Assembly: GCA_029226935.1 (NCBI GenBank)
Contig: JAQXYZ010000057.1
Coordinates: 1 to 50,897, forward strand
DNA: 50,897 nt
DNA from: Bacillota bacterium
GTDB lineage: Bacteria; Bacillota; Clostridia; Lachnospirales; Lachnospiraceae
Reading direction: 5' to 3'
Program-made: the position numbers and the translations under genes
Shown: in pieces, positions 1 to 8,269 of the stretch
Position numbering within the stretch: position 1 is the first letter of the stretch
Layout of the letters: each line of letters starts with the position of its first letter
The notes under the pieces: generated by a model
Seen by the model: the letters and a program-made list of their open reading frames with translations, nothing else
Database searches by the model: none
What the model was told of the DNA's origin: nothing

Positions 1-1
1 T

Positions 2-477
2 TACTCAATAAACCGTAAAAAAAGAAACCATTTGTTGCCCGAATCATATTTTTATCATATAATGGAAGTAGATAGCTTCTCATATGGCTTGGAAAGGAGC
101 TGTATGGAGAAAGACTATTCCAGATCCCAGCTGGAAGACAAGGCGCTTAAGGCAAAGGCTGCCGCGGGAACGCTTACCAGAGAAGATTTAGCGCCACTTC
201 TCTTAACCCCTTTAATGTCCGACAACAGCAGTATGCCTTCGCCTGTAAATTCTTAAAAAATGCAGATTTAAACGAAGTGAAGGAGGAACTGAGCATGACC
301 GTACTCGGCGAAATGATATGGAATGATGGATTGGAGCGTGGCATGGAACAAGGTCTAGAGGAAAAAAGCAGACAAATTGTCCTCAACATGCTCAAAAGGA
401 ACATGCGGGATGAAGATATCTGTGCCATCGCAGAATGCGAACAGGATTTTGTGGATAAGATCAGGAAAGAAATTTAA
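2..477 (+). pseudogene. Rpn-family (PD-(D/E)XK nuclease transposase-like) gene remnant, frameshifted and cut by the window edge
   Basis: An open frame runs in from the left edge and encodes the typical middle of this family, a LEDKALKAKAAAGTLT-like stretch then LAPLLLTPLMS. Near 206-222 the homology passes to another frame. Reading from 220 in the frame of the downstream ORF gives RQQQYAFACKFLKNADLNEV, joined without a stop to the family's usual tail (EMIWNDGLERGMEQGLEEK, ending at 477). One indel therefore splits a once continuous gene. Known of the family: Rpn proteins promote recombination and are often decayed. The catalytic N-terminal domain would lie left of the window and cannot be judged. 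A sequencing error in a C/T-rich stretch is the main alternative. Confidence 0.7.
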
Positions 478-483
478 GTTTCG

Positions 484-512
484 GGGAGTCTCCCAAAATT
501 TGAGATACTCCC
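484..512. terminator. Possible stem-loop terminator between convergent genes
   Basis: GGGAGTCTC can pair with GAGATACTCCC, with a small bulge and a loop of about nine bases. It lies between the Rpn remnant (plus) and the end of the lyxose isomerase gene (minus). There is no clear T-run on either side, so this is weak. Confidence 0.35.
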
Positions 513-538
513 ACGTGCAAGCGTTATAGAACTATATG

Positions 539-1222
539 TCATTCTTCTGCCTTCGGATATTCATTGCACAACAATCGATAAGGCGGTTCGTCCTCCTCTA
601 TTGTTGGGAATCTGCCAACCTTCTCATAGAACCGATTATCTGTATTATCATCATTACACATGGATACTTCTCCAATCAGAACATCTCCCGTGCCCTCCAC
701 CACATCAAAATCGTGATATTGATGTGGCCAGAGCGTAATGCTCTCTCCCGGATGAAGCAGTACACCGGTTCCTGCGGGCACATAATAAGAACGTCCATCA
801 GAATTGACCAGCACATCCGTATCTGCCAGTTCCCCATCTCCTGCATCATTATAGACATGAATAATCAATGTCCCGCCTCCGCGGTTAATGATATCCTCGC
901 TCTTATTCCAGTGAAAATGCATTGGTGAATGCTGCCCTTCCTTGAGCATCAGCAGCTTTTCCGCATATACCTTTTTGTACTTAGGATCATTCTGATTGCC
1001 GTTACGCAAAGTAATCAGGGAAAATCCAACCTTGTCAAAATCTCCAAGACCATAATCCGTGATATCCCATCCCAGCATATTATCCCGGATTTCATCATAC
1101 TCATGGTTCTTGTGCTGCCATTCCTCCGGTGTCCATCCGCAGAAGGGCGGGAGCGAAAAACCATGCTCTTTGATGAGTCTCTCCATATCTTTAATACATG
1201 CATTTATCTCTGATCTTTTCAT
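539..1222 (-). CDS. D-lyxose ketol-isomerase (cupin-fold D-lyxose/D-mannose isomerase family)
   Basis: 227 aa, full length for the family. It would interconvert D-lyxose and D-xylulose, and in relatives D-mannose and D-fructose, in the cytoplasm using a bound divalent metal. The cupin metal site is visible: HFHWNKSEDIINRGGG supplies the H-x-H pair and the glutamate, and a later HQYHDFDVVEG supplies the last histidine. The N-terminal segment FSLPPFCGWTPEEW is also typical. It stands alone, with its own promoter at 1261-1289 and no sugar transporter or kinase beside it, so its physiological sugar cannot be read from context. Bacillus YdaE belongs to the same family. The family call is firm, the substrate less so. 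Confidence 0.85.
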   Translation of the reverse strand: MKRSEINACIKDMERLIKEHGFSLPPFCGWTPEEWQHKNHEYDEIRDNMLGWDITDYGLGDFDKVGFSLITLRNGNQNDPKYKKVYAEKLLMLKEGQHSPMHFHWNKSEDIINRGGGTLIIHVYNDAGDGELADTDVLVNSDGRSYYVPAGTGVLLHPGESITLWPHQYHDFDVVEGTGDVLIGEVSMCNDDNTDNRFYEKVGRFPTIEEDEPPYRLLCNEYPKAEE

Positions 1223-1260
1223 CGTAATCCCCGCTTTCTCTTATGGTATTCTTTACCTTC

Positions 1261-1289
1261 ATTATACTTTTGTTCCGCATAATTGTCAT
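1261..1289 (-). promoter_or_regulatory. SigA-type promoter of the lyxose isomerase gene
   Basis: On the minus strand ATGACA (1284-1289), 17 bases, then a consensus TATAAT (1261-1266), about 40 bases upstream of the start codon at 1222. Confidence 0.6.
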
Positions 1290-1319
1290 CCATTAATCCA
1301 TTGCTTCATCTGCAATTAA

Positions 1320-1814
1320 TCAGTATCCTGTGTGAAAAACCCCATATGCAAAGTAAGCAAGACTTCCCAACAGCTTTCCAATTGCAGCAGCTGTAATTGC
1401 CACTCCAAGCCCATGTCGAAAACCGATCCTCCTTGAAAAAATGGGGATTGAATTCAGCATTTCCGCAATGGCAAGAGCAAGACAGCCCACAAACATCCCG
1501 GCAAACAGCCCATACAGGATCAAAAACAGGCTCCCAATCCATGTCCAGACGATTACCGTTCGTTCTCCGAAAATCTGTCCTGCCAAAATCCACCCTCCGA
1601 TATCGGCATAATCCGAAAACACACTGGCAAGTCCTCCACAAATAGTACCCAGAACCACTGCCTCTTCCAATGCAAAGACCTTTCTCGCCACATGCATTTT
1701 TCCTGCAAATCTCGGTATCAGTCCAACCGATACAAGCACCGTAAATACCCCCGCTGATGCCAGCAAGCCAAAGCTCAATCCCATTGCTCCCAGTAAAAGC
1801 AGTTTAGGAAACAT
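1320..1814 (-). CDS. spoVAB: Stage V sporulation protein AB (SpoVAB)
   Basis: 164 aa from the ATG at 1814, chosen because it follows a GGGAGGGG ribosome site by about 10 bases and begins MFPKLLLLG; a longer in-frame start lies inside spoVAA. Hydrophobic throughout, with about four to five membrane segments and a conserved FALEEAVVLGTICGG stretch. SpoVAB belongs to the SpoVA set made in the forespore and placed in the spore inner membrane, where the SpoVA channel moves Ca-dipicolinate; the specific part played by AB is not well defined. It overlaps the end of spoVAA by 11 bases (ATGTTTCCTAA), a sign of translational coupling. Confidence 0.85.
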   Translation of the reverse strand: MFPKLLLLGAMGLSFGLLASAGVFTVLVSVGLIPRFAGKMHVARKVFALEEAVVLGTICGGLASVFSDYADIGGWILAGQIFGERTVIVWTWIGSLFLILYGLFAGMFVGCLALAIAEMLNSIPIFSRRIGFRHGLGVAITAAAIGKLLGSLAYFAYGVFHTGY

Positions 1815-2433
1815 CAATGGTCTTCCCCTCCCTGTCCGCAGTCTCAATCAGTGCCTTGTTGACATCTGTTTCATAAATCCTCATCTCCACTTCTATAGGG
1901 GTCGGGTCCTTGGTAATCCTCCTGCCTCCAATATGATTAAAGAACAAGATAATCCCTGCTGCCAGTCCAACAGAATAGGATACCTCCAAAATGCTATAGC
2001 CGTCCGAAGGATAACCCATAACTAACTCATAAACCTTGGCAAAAATCTTGTTAATATTGATATCATTGTGGAATGCCATGATCGTAAAGCCTGTTCCAAA
2101 GAAACTGATAGCAGCTACAAAAATCATTTTAAGCCATTGCACAAATCCTTTATGCCTGTTCACATCTACAAGTTCTATCAGCGTTGCATTTTCTCCCAGA
2201 TTTTCCACAGAAACCTCGGGACATTCTTTTTCAATTAATTCAATTACTTTCAGGATGCTGATTACCTGTCTCTTTTTTTCTCCTTCGTGAAACTTATGCA
2301 CCCTTAAGGATTTAGCCCTTGCGCATATATTTTTATCTGCACAATAAACGGAGGCAATATCCTTCACACTGACCTGTGCTTCCATTACCTCCGCATTCTG
2401 TTCTGCCTTTAAATATAAAACTGTGTTTGCCAT
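1804..2433 (-). CDS. spoVAA: Stage V sporulation protein AA (SpoVAA)
   Basis: 209 aa from the ATG at 2433, which follows GGAGG by 10 bases; upstream in-frame codons are disfavoured because they contain that site. The N-terminal half (MANTVLYLKAEQNAEV, then VSVKDIASVYC) is a soluble domain typical of SpoVAA. The second half has two membrane segments, near MIFVAAISFFGTGFTIMAF and VSYSVGLAAGIILFF, the latter followed by a conserved HIGGRRITKDPTPIEVEMR segment. It is a spore inner-membrane protein of the SpoVA set. It is co-transcribed with spoVAB, and an excellent SigG-type promoter precedes it at 2472-2500. That promoter makes the pair independent of the upstream hydrolase gene. Confidence 0.9.
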   Translation of the reverse strand: MANTVLYLKAEQNAEVMEAQVSVKDIASVYCADKNICARAKSLRVHKFHEGEKKRQVISILKVIELIEKECPEVSVENLGENATLIELVDVNRHKGFVQWLKMIFVAAISFFGTGFTIMAFHNDININKIFAKVYELVMGYPSDGYSILEVSYSVGLAAGIILFFNHIGGRRITKDPTPIEVEMRIYETDVNKALIETADREGKTIDVS

Positions 2434-2471
2434 ATCTTTAAAGCCTCCGAAAATCACTTTCTTACAGGCTT

Positions 2472-2500
2472 TAGTATGACCCTTTTATTTATAATTATTC
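2472..2500 (-). promoter_or_regulatory. SigG-type promoter of spoVAA-spoVAB
   Basis: On the minus strand GAATA (2496-2500), 17 bases, CATACTA (2472-2478). This matches the forespore SigG pattern (GNATR, 17-18 bases, CATNNTA) at every defined position. The -35 overlaps the stop codon of the upstream hydrolase gene. Confidence 0.7.
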
Positions 2501-3595
2501 CAATATGAACTGCATCAGCACCGGATCATGATCCGAGAACTCATATCCCCAATTCATATGCTGGTAATAATTTACCTTCACATTTTCAGAAACAATAAAG
2601 CCATCCAGCGTGACAGTATAGCTGGTTTCCTCATCATAGGGTGTTTCGGCGCTTCTGTAAGTATTGTGTGCAACATCTTCCGCATCCTTGGCACAGTCAA
2701 TTCCCATCTGGAAGCCTTCCGGCAATGTCTCTCTCGGGAAATTATAAGCCCATTTCGGCGCATTTTCCACTTTTTCTTCTCTCAAGTCATGATTAAAATC
2801 GCCGCCGCAGATAACATAATTTCCTTCCCGATAATCTGCCTCCATTTCCTCATAAAGGGTTGCAAGCTGCGCTGCTCGGATTTCATCACTGCCTCCATAA
2901 GCCGAGGTATGCACATTATAAATGCATAGCTGTCTGCCGTTCTCGGTAGGGATTCTTGAGATAGAATAGCATCTGTCCAAATCCATTAACTTGCTGAAAG
3001 ACTCGGATATCGGCAGACTTCTTCTCATAGCATCCGTGATCTTCGCTCTGGAATAAGTCACAAGACCACTCTTGTTTGCACCGTGTGGCTGCCAGGGTGG
3101 AACGAAAAGAAATGGAGAGTCATAATTCTGTGCATAATCATAATAGTAACCTTTCACAAACTGATTTAACAATTCCAGTTCATCTACATGGTAAGAGCGG
3201 GTTCCGTCAATGTCCACCTCCTGTAACAGCACGAAATCAGGATTGACATCATTGATTACTTCAGCCATGCTACATACCCCTGCAATCACGCTCTCCTCAT
3301 CGTCTGCCCACGATTGTTTACCGCCATCCATAAAAAAGCTGTAATCCTTGTGATATGCCCCGAAGCCAATATTATAAGTCATAATAAAATAAGCATTCCC
3401 CGGCACAATTTTAAGCGGTTCTTCGAAATAGGAATTCTCACCGTTTCTTTTGACTTCTAGGGTCAATTTATCAGGTAAACGGTAATAAGTCTTAAAAACA
3501 TAGGCTGCATAAATGCCAAACGCTACTAAAATAACAAGCACTATCAAAATGATCCTTTTTACTGCTCTCTTCAATTCAAACATCTCCTGTGTCAC
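2495..3595 (-). CDS. Membrane-anchored endonuclease/exonuclease/phosphatase (EEP) family hydrolase
   Basis: 366 aa from a GTG at 3595, or 362 aa from the ATG at 3583; the AGGAG directly abuts that ATG, which is too close, so the GTG is listed with doubt. One N-terminal membrane helix (about residues 10-33) suggests the catalytic domain faces outward. EEP motifs appear in order: TYNIGFGAY, FVLLQEVDID with the metal-binding glutamate, NVHTS, GGDFN, LDGFIVS and SDHDPVLMQ with the terminal Asp-His pair. The fold cleaves phosphodiesters in DNA, phospholipids or phosphoinositides; the substrate here is unknown. It lies between spoVAD and spoVAA on the same strand but has a vegetative-looking promoter, so a sporulation role is only a guess from position. 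Confidence 0.75.
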   Translation of the reverse strand: MTQEMFELKRAVKRIILIVLVILVAFGIYAAYVFKTYYRLPDKLTLEVKRNGENSYFEEPLKIVPGNAYFIMTYNIGFGAYHKDYSFFMDGGKQSWADDEESVIAGVCSMAEVINDVNPDFVLLQEVDIDGTRSYHVDELELLNQFVKGYYYDYAQNYDSPFLFVPPWQPHGANKSGLVTYSRAKITDAMRRSLPISESFSKLMDLDRCYSISRIPTENGRQLCIYNVHTSAYGGSDEIRAAQLATLYEEMEADYREGNYVICGGDFNHDLREEKVENAPKWAYNFPRETLPEGFQMGIDCAKDAEDVAHNTYRSAETPYDEETSYTVTLDGFIVSENVKVNYYQHMNWGYEFSDHDPVLMQFILE

Positions 3596-3647
3596 AAATT
3601 ATCCGCAGTGCCCTAACTTCTTTCACCGCAAATGCATTATCATTATT

Positions 3648-3676
3648 ACTATAACACAGTTCAGAATCATTTTCAC
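3648..3676 (-). promoter_or_regulatory. Candidate SigA promoter of the EEP hydrolase gene
   Basis: GTGAAA (3671-3676), 17 bases, TATAGT (3648-3653) with an extended -10 TG one base upstream. The -35 is weak. Confidence 0.4.
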
Positions 3677-3679
3677 TGT

Positions 3680-4717
3680 TTATTTGCAGCTAACCAGTTC
3701 CACTGCATGGGCAATTCCGGGGATGCTCTGTCCCTCATTAAAGCTGGTTTTGCTCAGCAGTGCACCGGTTGGTACAAATAACACTCTCTTCCACTTTCCT
3801 TCCTCCAGCTGCTTTAGGATATATGCAGACAGCGTAATAGCGCTGCATCCGCAGCCGCTTCCCCCTGCATGAGCATCCTGGCTTTGGTCATAAATTTCCA
3901 TACCACAGTCCATGTGGACTTTGGAAATATCCATTCCCTTTTCACGCATCATATCCCAAAGTGCCTTTTGCCCTACACTTCCCAAATCTCCTGTAATAAT
4001 CTTATCATAATCAGAAGGTTTTCTGTCAAAGTCTGCAAGATGCTGCGCGATAGTGGCACAGGCTGCCGGTGCCATACATGCTCCCATATTCATGGAGTCC
4101 TTTAGACCAAGATCTACTATCTTTCCTATGGTAAGCCCTTCTATCATTGCCCTGTCATGTTCGCTTTTTGCACTGCTCAAGATAAAAGCGCCACTTCCCG
4201 TTACCGTCCATGTGGCAGAAAGTGGTCTCTGATTTCCATAGCCAAGTGGAAAACGGAACTCCTTTTCAGCACTTGCAAAGTGACTGGAGGTAACACAGGC
4301 TGCATGCTCTGCCATTCCCCCTGCAATCATGATGGTCGCCATGGACATACTAAGTCCGCAGGTAGAGCAGGCTCCGTACAAGCCTACCAAAGGAATGTGA
4401 AAAGCCCCAAGTCCAAAGCTGCTGGCAATGGATTGACCAAGTAGGTCGCCTGCAAACAGATATTTTATTTCCTCAGTTTTTAATCCTGACTTACCGATGG
4501 CAAGAGTAAGCGCTTCCTTCTGCAGCGTGCTCTCCGCCTCTTCCCATGTGTTGCACCCAAACTTGTCATCTGTACCAACCATGTCAAAGTTGTCCCCAAA
4601 GGGTCCCTGTCCTTCTTTGGTTCCGGCAACCGACGCACTGGCTCTTATATAAACAGGAATCGGGACCTTAATGCTCTGTTGTCCCTGCTCAAAAATTGCT
4701 CCTACTGTTTCTTCCAT
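3680..4717 (-). CDS. spoVAD: Stage V sporulation protein AD (SpoVAD)
   Basis: 345 aa, the usual length. The start at 4717 follows GGAGG by six bases. SpoVAD has a thiolase/ketosynthase-like fold and in Bacillus binds dipicolinic acid at the spore inner membrane. Visible features are VPIPVYIRASASVAGTKEGQ, the thiolase-like GLYGACSTCGLSMS loop, GAFILSSAKSE, the ITGDLGSVGQKAL segment and a glycine-rich DAHAGGSGCGCSA. In Bacillus it sits between spoVAC and spoVAE. Here neither is adjacent: spoVAC lies 9 kb away on the other strand, and no spoVAE is in the window. Its promoter resembles those of the other spoVA units. Confidence 0.93.
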   Translation of the reverse strand: MEETVGAIFEQGQQSIKVPIPVYIRASASVAGTKEGQGPFGDNFDMVGTDDKFGCNTWEEAESTLQKEALTLAIGKSGLKTEEIKYLFAGDLLGQSIASSFGLGAFHIPLVGLYGACSTCGLSMSMATIMIAGGMAEHAACVTSSHFASAEKEFRFPLGYGNQRPLSATWTVTGSGAFILSSAKSEHDRAMIEGLTIGKIVDLGLKDSMNMGACMAPAACATIAQHLADFDRKPSDYDKIITGDLGSVGQKALWDMMREKGMDISKVHMDCGMEIYDQSQDAHAGGSGCGCSAITLSAYILKQLEEGKWKRVLFVPTGALLSKTSFNEGQSIPGIAHAVELVSCK

Positions 4718-4746
4718 AAAAAACCTCCAGATGATTTACTTTTGGT

Positions 4747-4775
4747 TAGTTTCTACCATCTGAAGGTTTTTATGC
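4747..4775 (-). promoter_or_regulatory. SigG-like promoter of spoVAD
   Basis: GCATA (4771-4775), 17 bases, GAAACTA (4747-4753). It keeps the GNATA, the spacing and the final ACTA seen before spoVAA and spoVAC, but departs from CATNNTA at two positions. Transcription would start close to the ribosome site. Confidence 0.45.
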
Positions 4776-4799
4776 GTTTATTTCATTTTATTCTTATCT

Positions 4800-6524
4800 T
4801 TATTTTAATACTTTTCCTTCCATTGCATTTAAGGTAATTATGTCCCTAAACTCTTCTCCCGATAACAGATCCGTTACCATTTCATATCCCATTCTCCTAC
4901 AGGAAACCTCTACAGATTTACTTCCGTTATTAATTCCAATTAAAATCCGCTGCTTTTTGTCTGTCCTTTCAAAAAAATATACGTTATTTTCATCATCCAC
5001 ATATCGGGTCACAAAATCTCCGTATCTGATGGCATCATTTTCTTTTCTAAGCGCAATCCATGATTTTAATTTAGAGTAAAACCCACTTTCTACGTTCTGC
5101 CATGGCATTGCACTTCTGTAAGCTTTTTCCGTCTGCCCTGAAATATATAATTCATCCCCATAAAAAACAGATGGAATCCCTACCATCATAAGCATAAAAA
5201 ACATTGCCAGCTCCAGCTTTTTTTGTTCCCCCATACAGTAACTTAAAAAACGCGGAATATCATGAGAATCCAGGAAATTCATCTGCACACGATTTACCGG
5301 GGCAGGATACCGCATCAGCATTCCGTGAAGCTGTGCATCAAACTCAGAAACATTTAACTTATTTTCAGCAAAAAAATCCCTGCAAAGATAAGAGAAAGGA
5401 TAGTTCATGGTAGAATCAAACTGATCCCCCATAAGCCAGCACTGTGCGTTCTCCCATATTTCCCCTATCAAAAATATGTCTGGCTTAACCGAGCGCACCG
5501 CTTTTTTAAATTTTCTCCAAAAATCATGATTAATTTCGTTTGCCACATCCAGCCGCCATCCGTCGATATCTGCTTCCTCTATCCAGAATTTTCCAACTGA
5601 CACAAAGTAATCCACCACCTCTGGATTTCCGGTATTTAATTTAGGCATTTCCTTTACATAGGCAAACGCCTCATACTCCGGAGGATCTTTCATTTCAACA
5701 TTCTCAGGAAGGTCATAAAACCAGTCATAGTACTGGGACTGCTTTCCTCGTTTTAAGACATCACGAAAAGCTGCGAAGCCAGCTCCGCAGTGGTTAAATA
5801 CACCATCTAAAATTACCCTGATGCCCTTTTCATGACATGCCATAACTAACTCTTTCAAGTCCTCATTTGTTCCAAGGCAGGGGTCCACACTGAAATAATT
5901 AATCGTATCATATTTATGATATGAAGAAGCTGTGAAAATCGGATTTAAATAAAGGCAGTTAATTCCCAATCCTGCAATATAATCCACATTTTGCTCTATC
6001 CCTTTCAAGGTACCTCCACGCACAACTCTTGAGACAATCTCTTCTTCCAGCATCACTTCTTTTTTTTCTTCCGACAAATGTCTATGTCCATCTGCAAAGC
6101 TGTCTGGAAAAATATGATACATTACAGCATTCTCTGCCCATGTGGGCATTCTGATGATATCTTCTCTTCTAATGTAAGGGAACTGAAAGAATTCCGTCCT
6201 GTTATCAGTAATTTCAGTATCAAACCCTCTTTCATAATAAAAGAATCTGTTTATTCCGTCATCCACAGTAAAGTAATAGCATACTCTGGTGTACTTATCC
6301 CTGATTATAGCTTCATAATAATCAAACAGTTCATCCTCCGCCACCTTTTTCATCTCCACCTTTTTTACGGGAATAGGATTTTCATATGCTACCCGGTCTC
6401 CATAAAAAACGCAACACTGCTTTAAATCATTCTTTTCTGCTCTCAGTCTAAGACATATGGTATGTTCATCCTGTGCATAGGCAAACTGGGAGAGCGGTAT
6501 ATGTAAAATGGCACATTTATTCAT
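4800..6524 (-). CDS. Intracellular GH13 glucosidase (neopullulanase/cyclomaltodextrinase/maltogenic amylase type)
   Basis: 574 aa starting at 6524, where TAATG overlaps the permease stop and AAAGGGG precedes it. There is no signal peptide, so it is cytoplasmic. Residues 1-110 form a CBM34-like beta-rich N-terminal domain. The TIM barrel follows, with the four GH13 regions: VILDGVFNHC (about 238-247), DGWRLDVAN with nucleophile near D326, IGEIW with acid/base near E355, and FLDSHDIPR with Asp near 422. YLNPIFTASSYHKYDT is typical of this subfamily. It would cleave alpha-1,4 (and some alpha-1,6) bonds in the imported maltodextrins. As last gene of the import operon it shares control by the LacI regulator at 9816. 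The exact specificity is not fixed by sequence. Confidence 0.88.
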   Translation of the reverse strand: MNKCAILHIPLSQFAYAQDEHTICLRLRAEKNDLKQCCVFYGDRVAYENPIPVKKVEMKKVAEDELFDYYEAIIRDKYTRVCYYFTVDDGINRFFYYERGFDTEITDNRTEFFQFPYIRREDIIRMPTWAENAVMYHIFPDSFADGHRHLSEEKKEVMLEEEIVSRVVRGGTLKGIEQNVDYIAGLGINCLYLNPIFTASSYHKYDTINYFSVDPCLGTNEDLKELVMACHEKGIRVILDGVFNHCGAGFAAFRDVLKRGKQSQYYDWFYDLPENVEMKDPPEYEAFAYVKEMPKLNTGNPEVVDYFVSVGKFWIEEADIDGWRLDVANEINHDFWRKFKKAVRSVKPDIFLIGEIWENAQCWLMGDQFDSTMNYPFSYLCRDFFAENKLNVSEFDAQLHGMLMRYPAPVNRVQMNFLDSHDIPRFLSYCMGEQKKLELAMFFMLMMVGIPSVFYGDELYISGQTEKAYRSAMPWQNVESGFYSKLKSWIALRKENDAIRYGDFVTRYVDDENNVYFFERTDKKQRILIGINNGSKSVEVSCRRMGYEMVTDLLSGEEFRDIITLNAMEGKVLK

Positions 6525-7363
6525 TACCCCTTTACCCCTCCTGCTGTAAGTCCTGAAACCATGTACTTTTGGATACAAAAGAAAATAATTAAAATTGGAA
6601 GCGAAACAAGAATCGCCGCTGCTGAAAACAATGGCCAACTGCGGCTGTAATCATCCGCCTGCAACTGATATAACCCTCCTGCCAATGTGTAGCTTTCCTC
6701 ACTTAGCATGAAGGTAGTCGAAAAGAGATATTCATTCCATACAAAAATCAGCACCATTACACTTGTCACAATAATCGCCGGCATTGCAAGAGGCATAACT
6801 ATTTTGTACAACATCTGAAAATCATTGGCTCCGTCAATTTTGGACGCTTCCTCTATTTCCACCGGGATGGTATCAAAATATCCCTTCATATTCCAAATAC
6901 TGAATATACACATACTCCCTGCATAAATAATAATCAGTCCCATCCTTGAATTCAAAAGCCCAATATTTTTAAATAACCTAAACAGTGCAAACATTGATAA
7001 AATCTGAGGAAATGCATTGAGTAAAAGCAGCAGGTTAAGGACTGTCCGCCTCCCCCTATAGCGATATCTGGAAAACGCATAAGCTGCCGTCACCGCAAGG
7101 CTGATTGCCAACACCATAGTACCTACACTTAAAATCATGGAATTCTTAAACCACAAGAGAAACGGTTCTTCAACAACAATCTCATAATAGTTATCGAAAG
7201 TCGGATGTTCAGGGAAAAAGGACATTCCTCCAGAAAGTGCCCCACCACTTTCGCTAATGGACAGGGAAAAGGCGTATAACACAGGAACAAGTCCCAGAAA
7301 ACACAAAATAATATAGAAAATATGTAGTACCGTAAGCTGTATGGTTTTCTTAATTTTTTTCAC
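6524..7363 (-). CDS. Maltodextrin-type ABC transporter permease (MalG-like)
   Basis: 279 aa, six predicted membrane segments, the first near residues 10-32. The cytoplasmic coupling (EAA) loop reads EEASKIDGANDFQMLYKIVM, and the protein ends in the usual SGLTAGGVKG tail of MalG-type permeases. It pairs with the MalF-like permease, whose stop lies four bases upstream. The GH13 start overlaps its own stop (TAATG). It brings alpha-glucan oligosaccharides into the cell. No ATPase gene is present in the operon, so a shared MsmX-type ATPase elsewhere is inferred. Confidence 0.88.
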   Translation of the reverse strand: MKKIKKTIQLTVLHIFYIILCFLGLVPVLYAFSLSISESGGALSGGMSFFPEHPTFDNYYEIVVEEPFLLWFKNSMILSVGTMVLAISLAVTAAYAFSRYRYRGRRTVLNLLLLLNAFPQILSMFALFRLFKNIGLLNSRMGLIIIYAGSMCIFSIWNMKGYFDTIPVEIEEASKIDGANDFQMLYKIVMPLAMPAIIVTSVMVLIFVWNEYLFSTTFMLSEESYTLAGGLYQLQADDYSRSWPLFSAAAILVSLPILIIFFCIQKYMVSGLTAGGVKG

Positions 7364-7367
7364 TTTT

Positions 7368-8252
7368 CTAGTCCTCCTTTACCCCTCTGTTCGTCCATGT
7401 AGAAAACAGAATAATAAACCCAAAAATGATAATGGATACTGCTGAAGACAAGCCATAATTGTTGGACACAAAGGCATTCTGGTGTGCATAAGTTATAATT
7501 GTCTGTAAACTTGCTCCCGAAAGCGATCCCTTTTGCATAGTTAGCAAATAAACAATGTCAAACTGCTTAAAGGTGGTAAAGGTTGTCATAATTACTGCCG
7601 GAGCTATTACAACACGAAGTGCTGGAACGGTAATATAAAGGTGCTTTGCCCAAAAGCCTGCTCCCTCCAGCTGTGCGCTCTCGTAGCTGCTTCTATCAAT
7701 ACTCTGCAAGGCACCATCTATAGTCATAATCATAAAGGGAAGCGCCATCCACAGGTTCAAAGCCATACAGGAAAAAAATGCTGGAACATTTTGAGACAAA
7801 AAATTTACTTTTTCCATCCCCATTGAAACCAAAATCTTATTCAACAATCCAAATTCCGTATTATAAATTCCCACTTTCCACAAAAGAATAGAGACATAAG
7901 CAGGCATTGCCCATGGAAACATTAACAACGTTTTGTATATTCTTCCGATTTTCAGTCCTTCCGTATTCAATCCAAGAGCAATGAAAAAGGCAAGTATTAC
8001 CTGAAGCACCATATTGACTGCTGTCCACACAACAGTGGTTGCCAATGCTGATAAAAATCCCGAATCAACTTTCAAAAGCGCTCTTTTGTAATTGTCCAAT
8101 CCAATGACCTCAAAATCAAACCAGTGGTATAGATTCATATTGGTAAGCGATATATATCCGGTATAAAAAATTGGAAATAAAATAATTACTGCTATAAGTA
8201 TCAGCGCCGGCATACTTTGCATCCATGGTATCAGATTTTTACGCTTTTTCAT
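7368..8252 (-). CDS. Maltodextrin-type ABC transporter permease (MalF-like)
   Basis: 294 aa, six predicted membrane segments; shorter than enterobacterial MalF and lacking its large periplasmic loop, as usual in Firmicutes. The first helix is near LIPWMQSMPALILIAVIILF. The EAA loop reads YESAQLEGAGFWAKHLYITV, and TFTTFKQFDIVYLLTMQKGS is characteristic of this group. It forms the translocation pore with the gene at 6524-7363, and the binding protein gene lies 17 bases upstream. Part of the LacI-controlled operon. Confidence 0.88.
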   Translation of the reverse strand: MKKRKNLIPWMQSMPALILIAVIILFPIFYTGYISLTNMNLYHWFDFEVIGLDNYKRALLKVDSGFLSALATTVVWTAVNMVLQVILAFFIALGLNTEGLKIGRIYKTLLMFPWAMPAYVSILLWKVGIYNTEFGLLNKILVSMGMEKVNFLSQNVPAFFSCMALNLWMALPFMIMTIDGALQSIDRSSYESAQLEGAGFWAKHLYITVPALRVVIAPAVIMTTFTTFKQFDIVYLLTMQKGSLSGASLQTIITYAHQNAFVSNNYGLSSAVSIIIFGFIILFSTWTNRGVKED

Positions 8253-8269
8253 TGCTCTTTCCTCATTTC

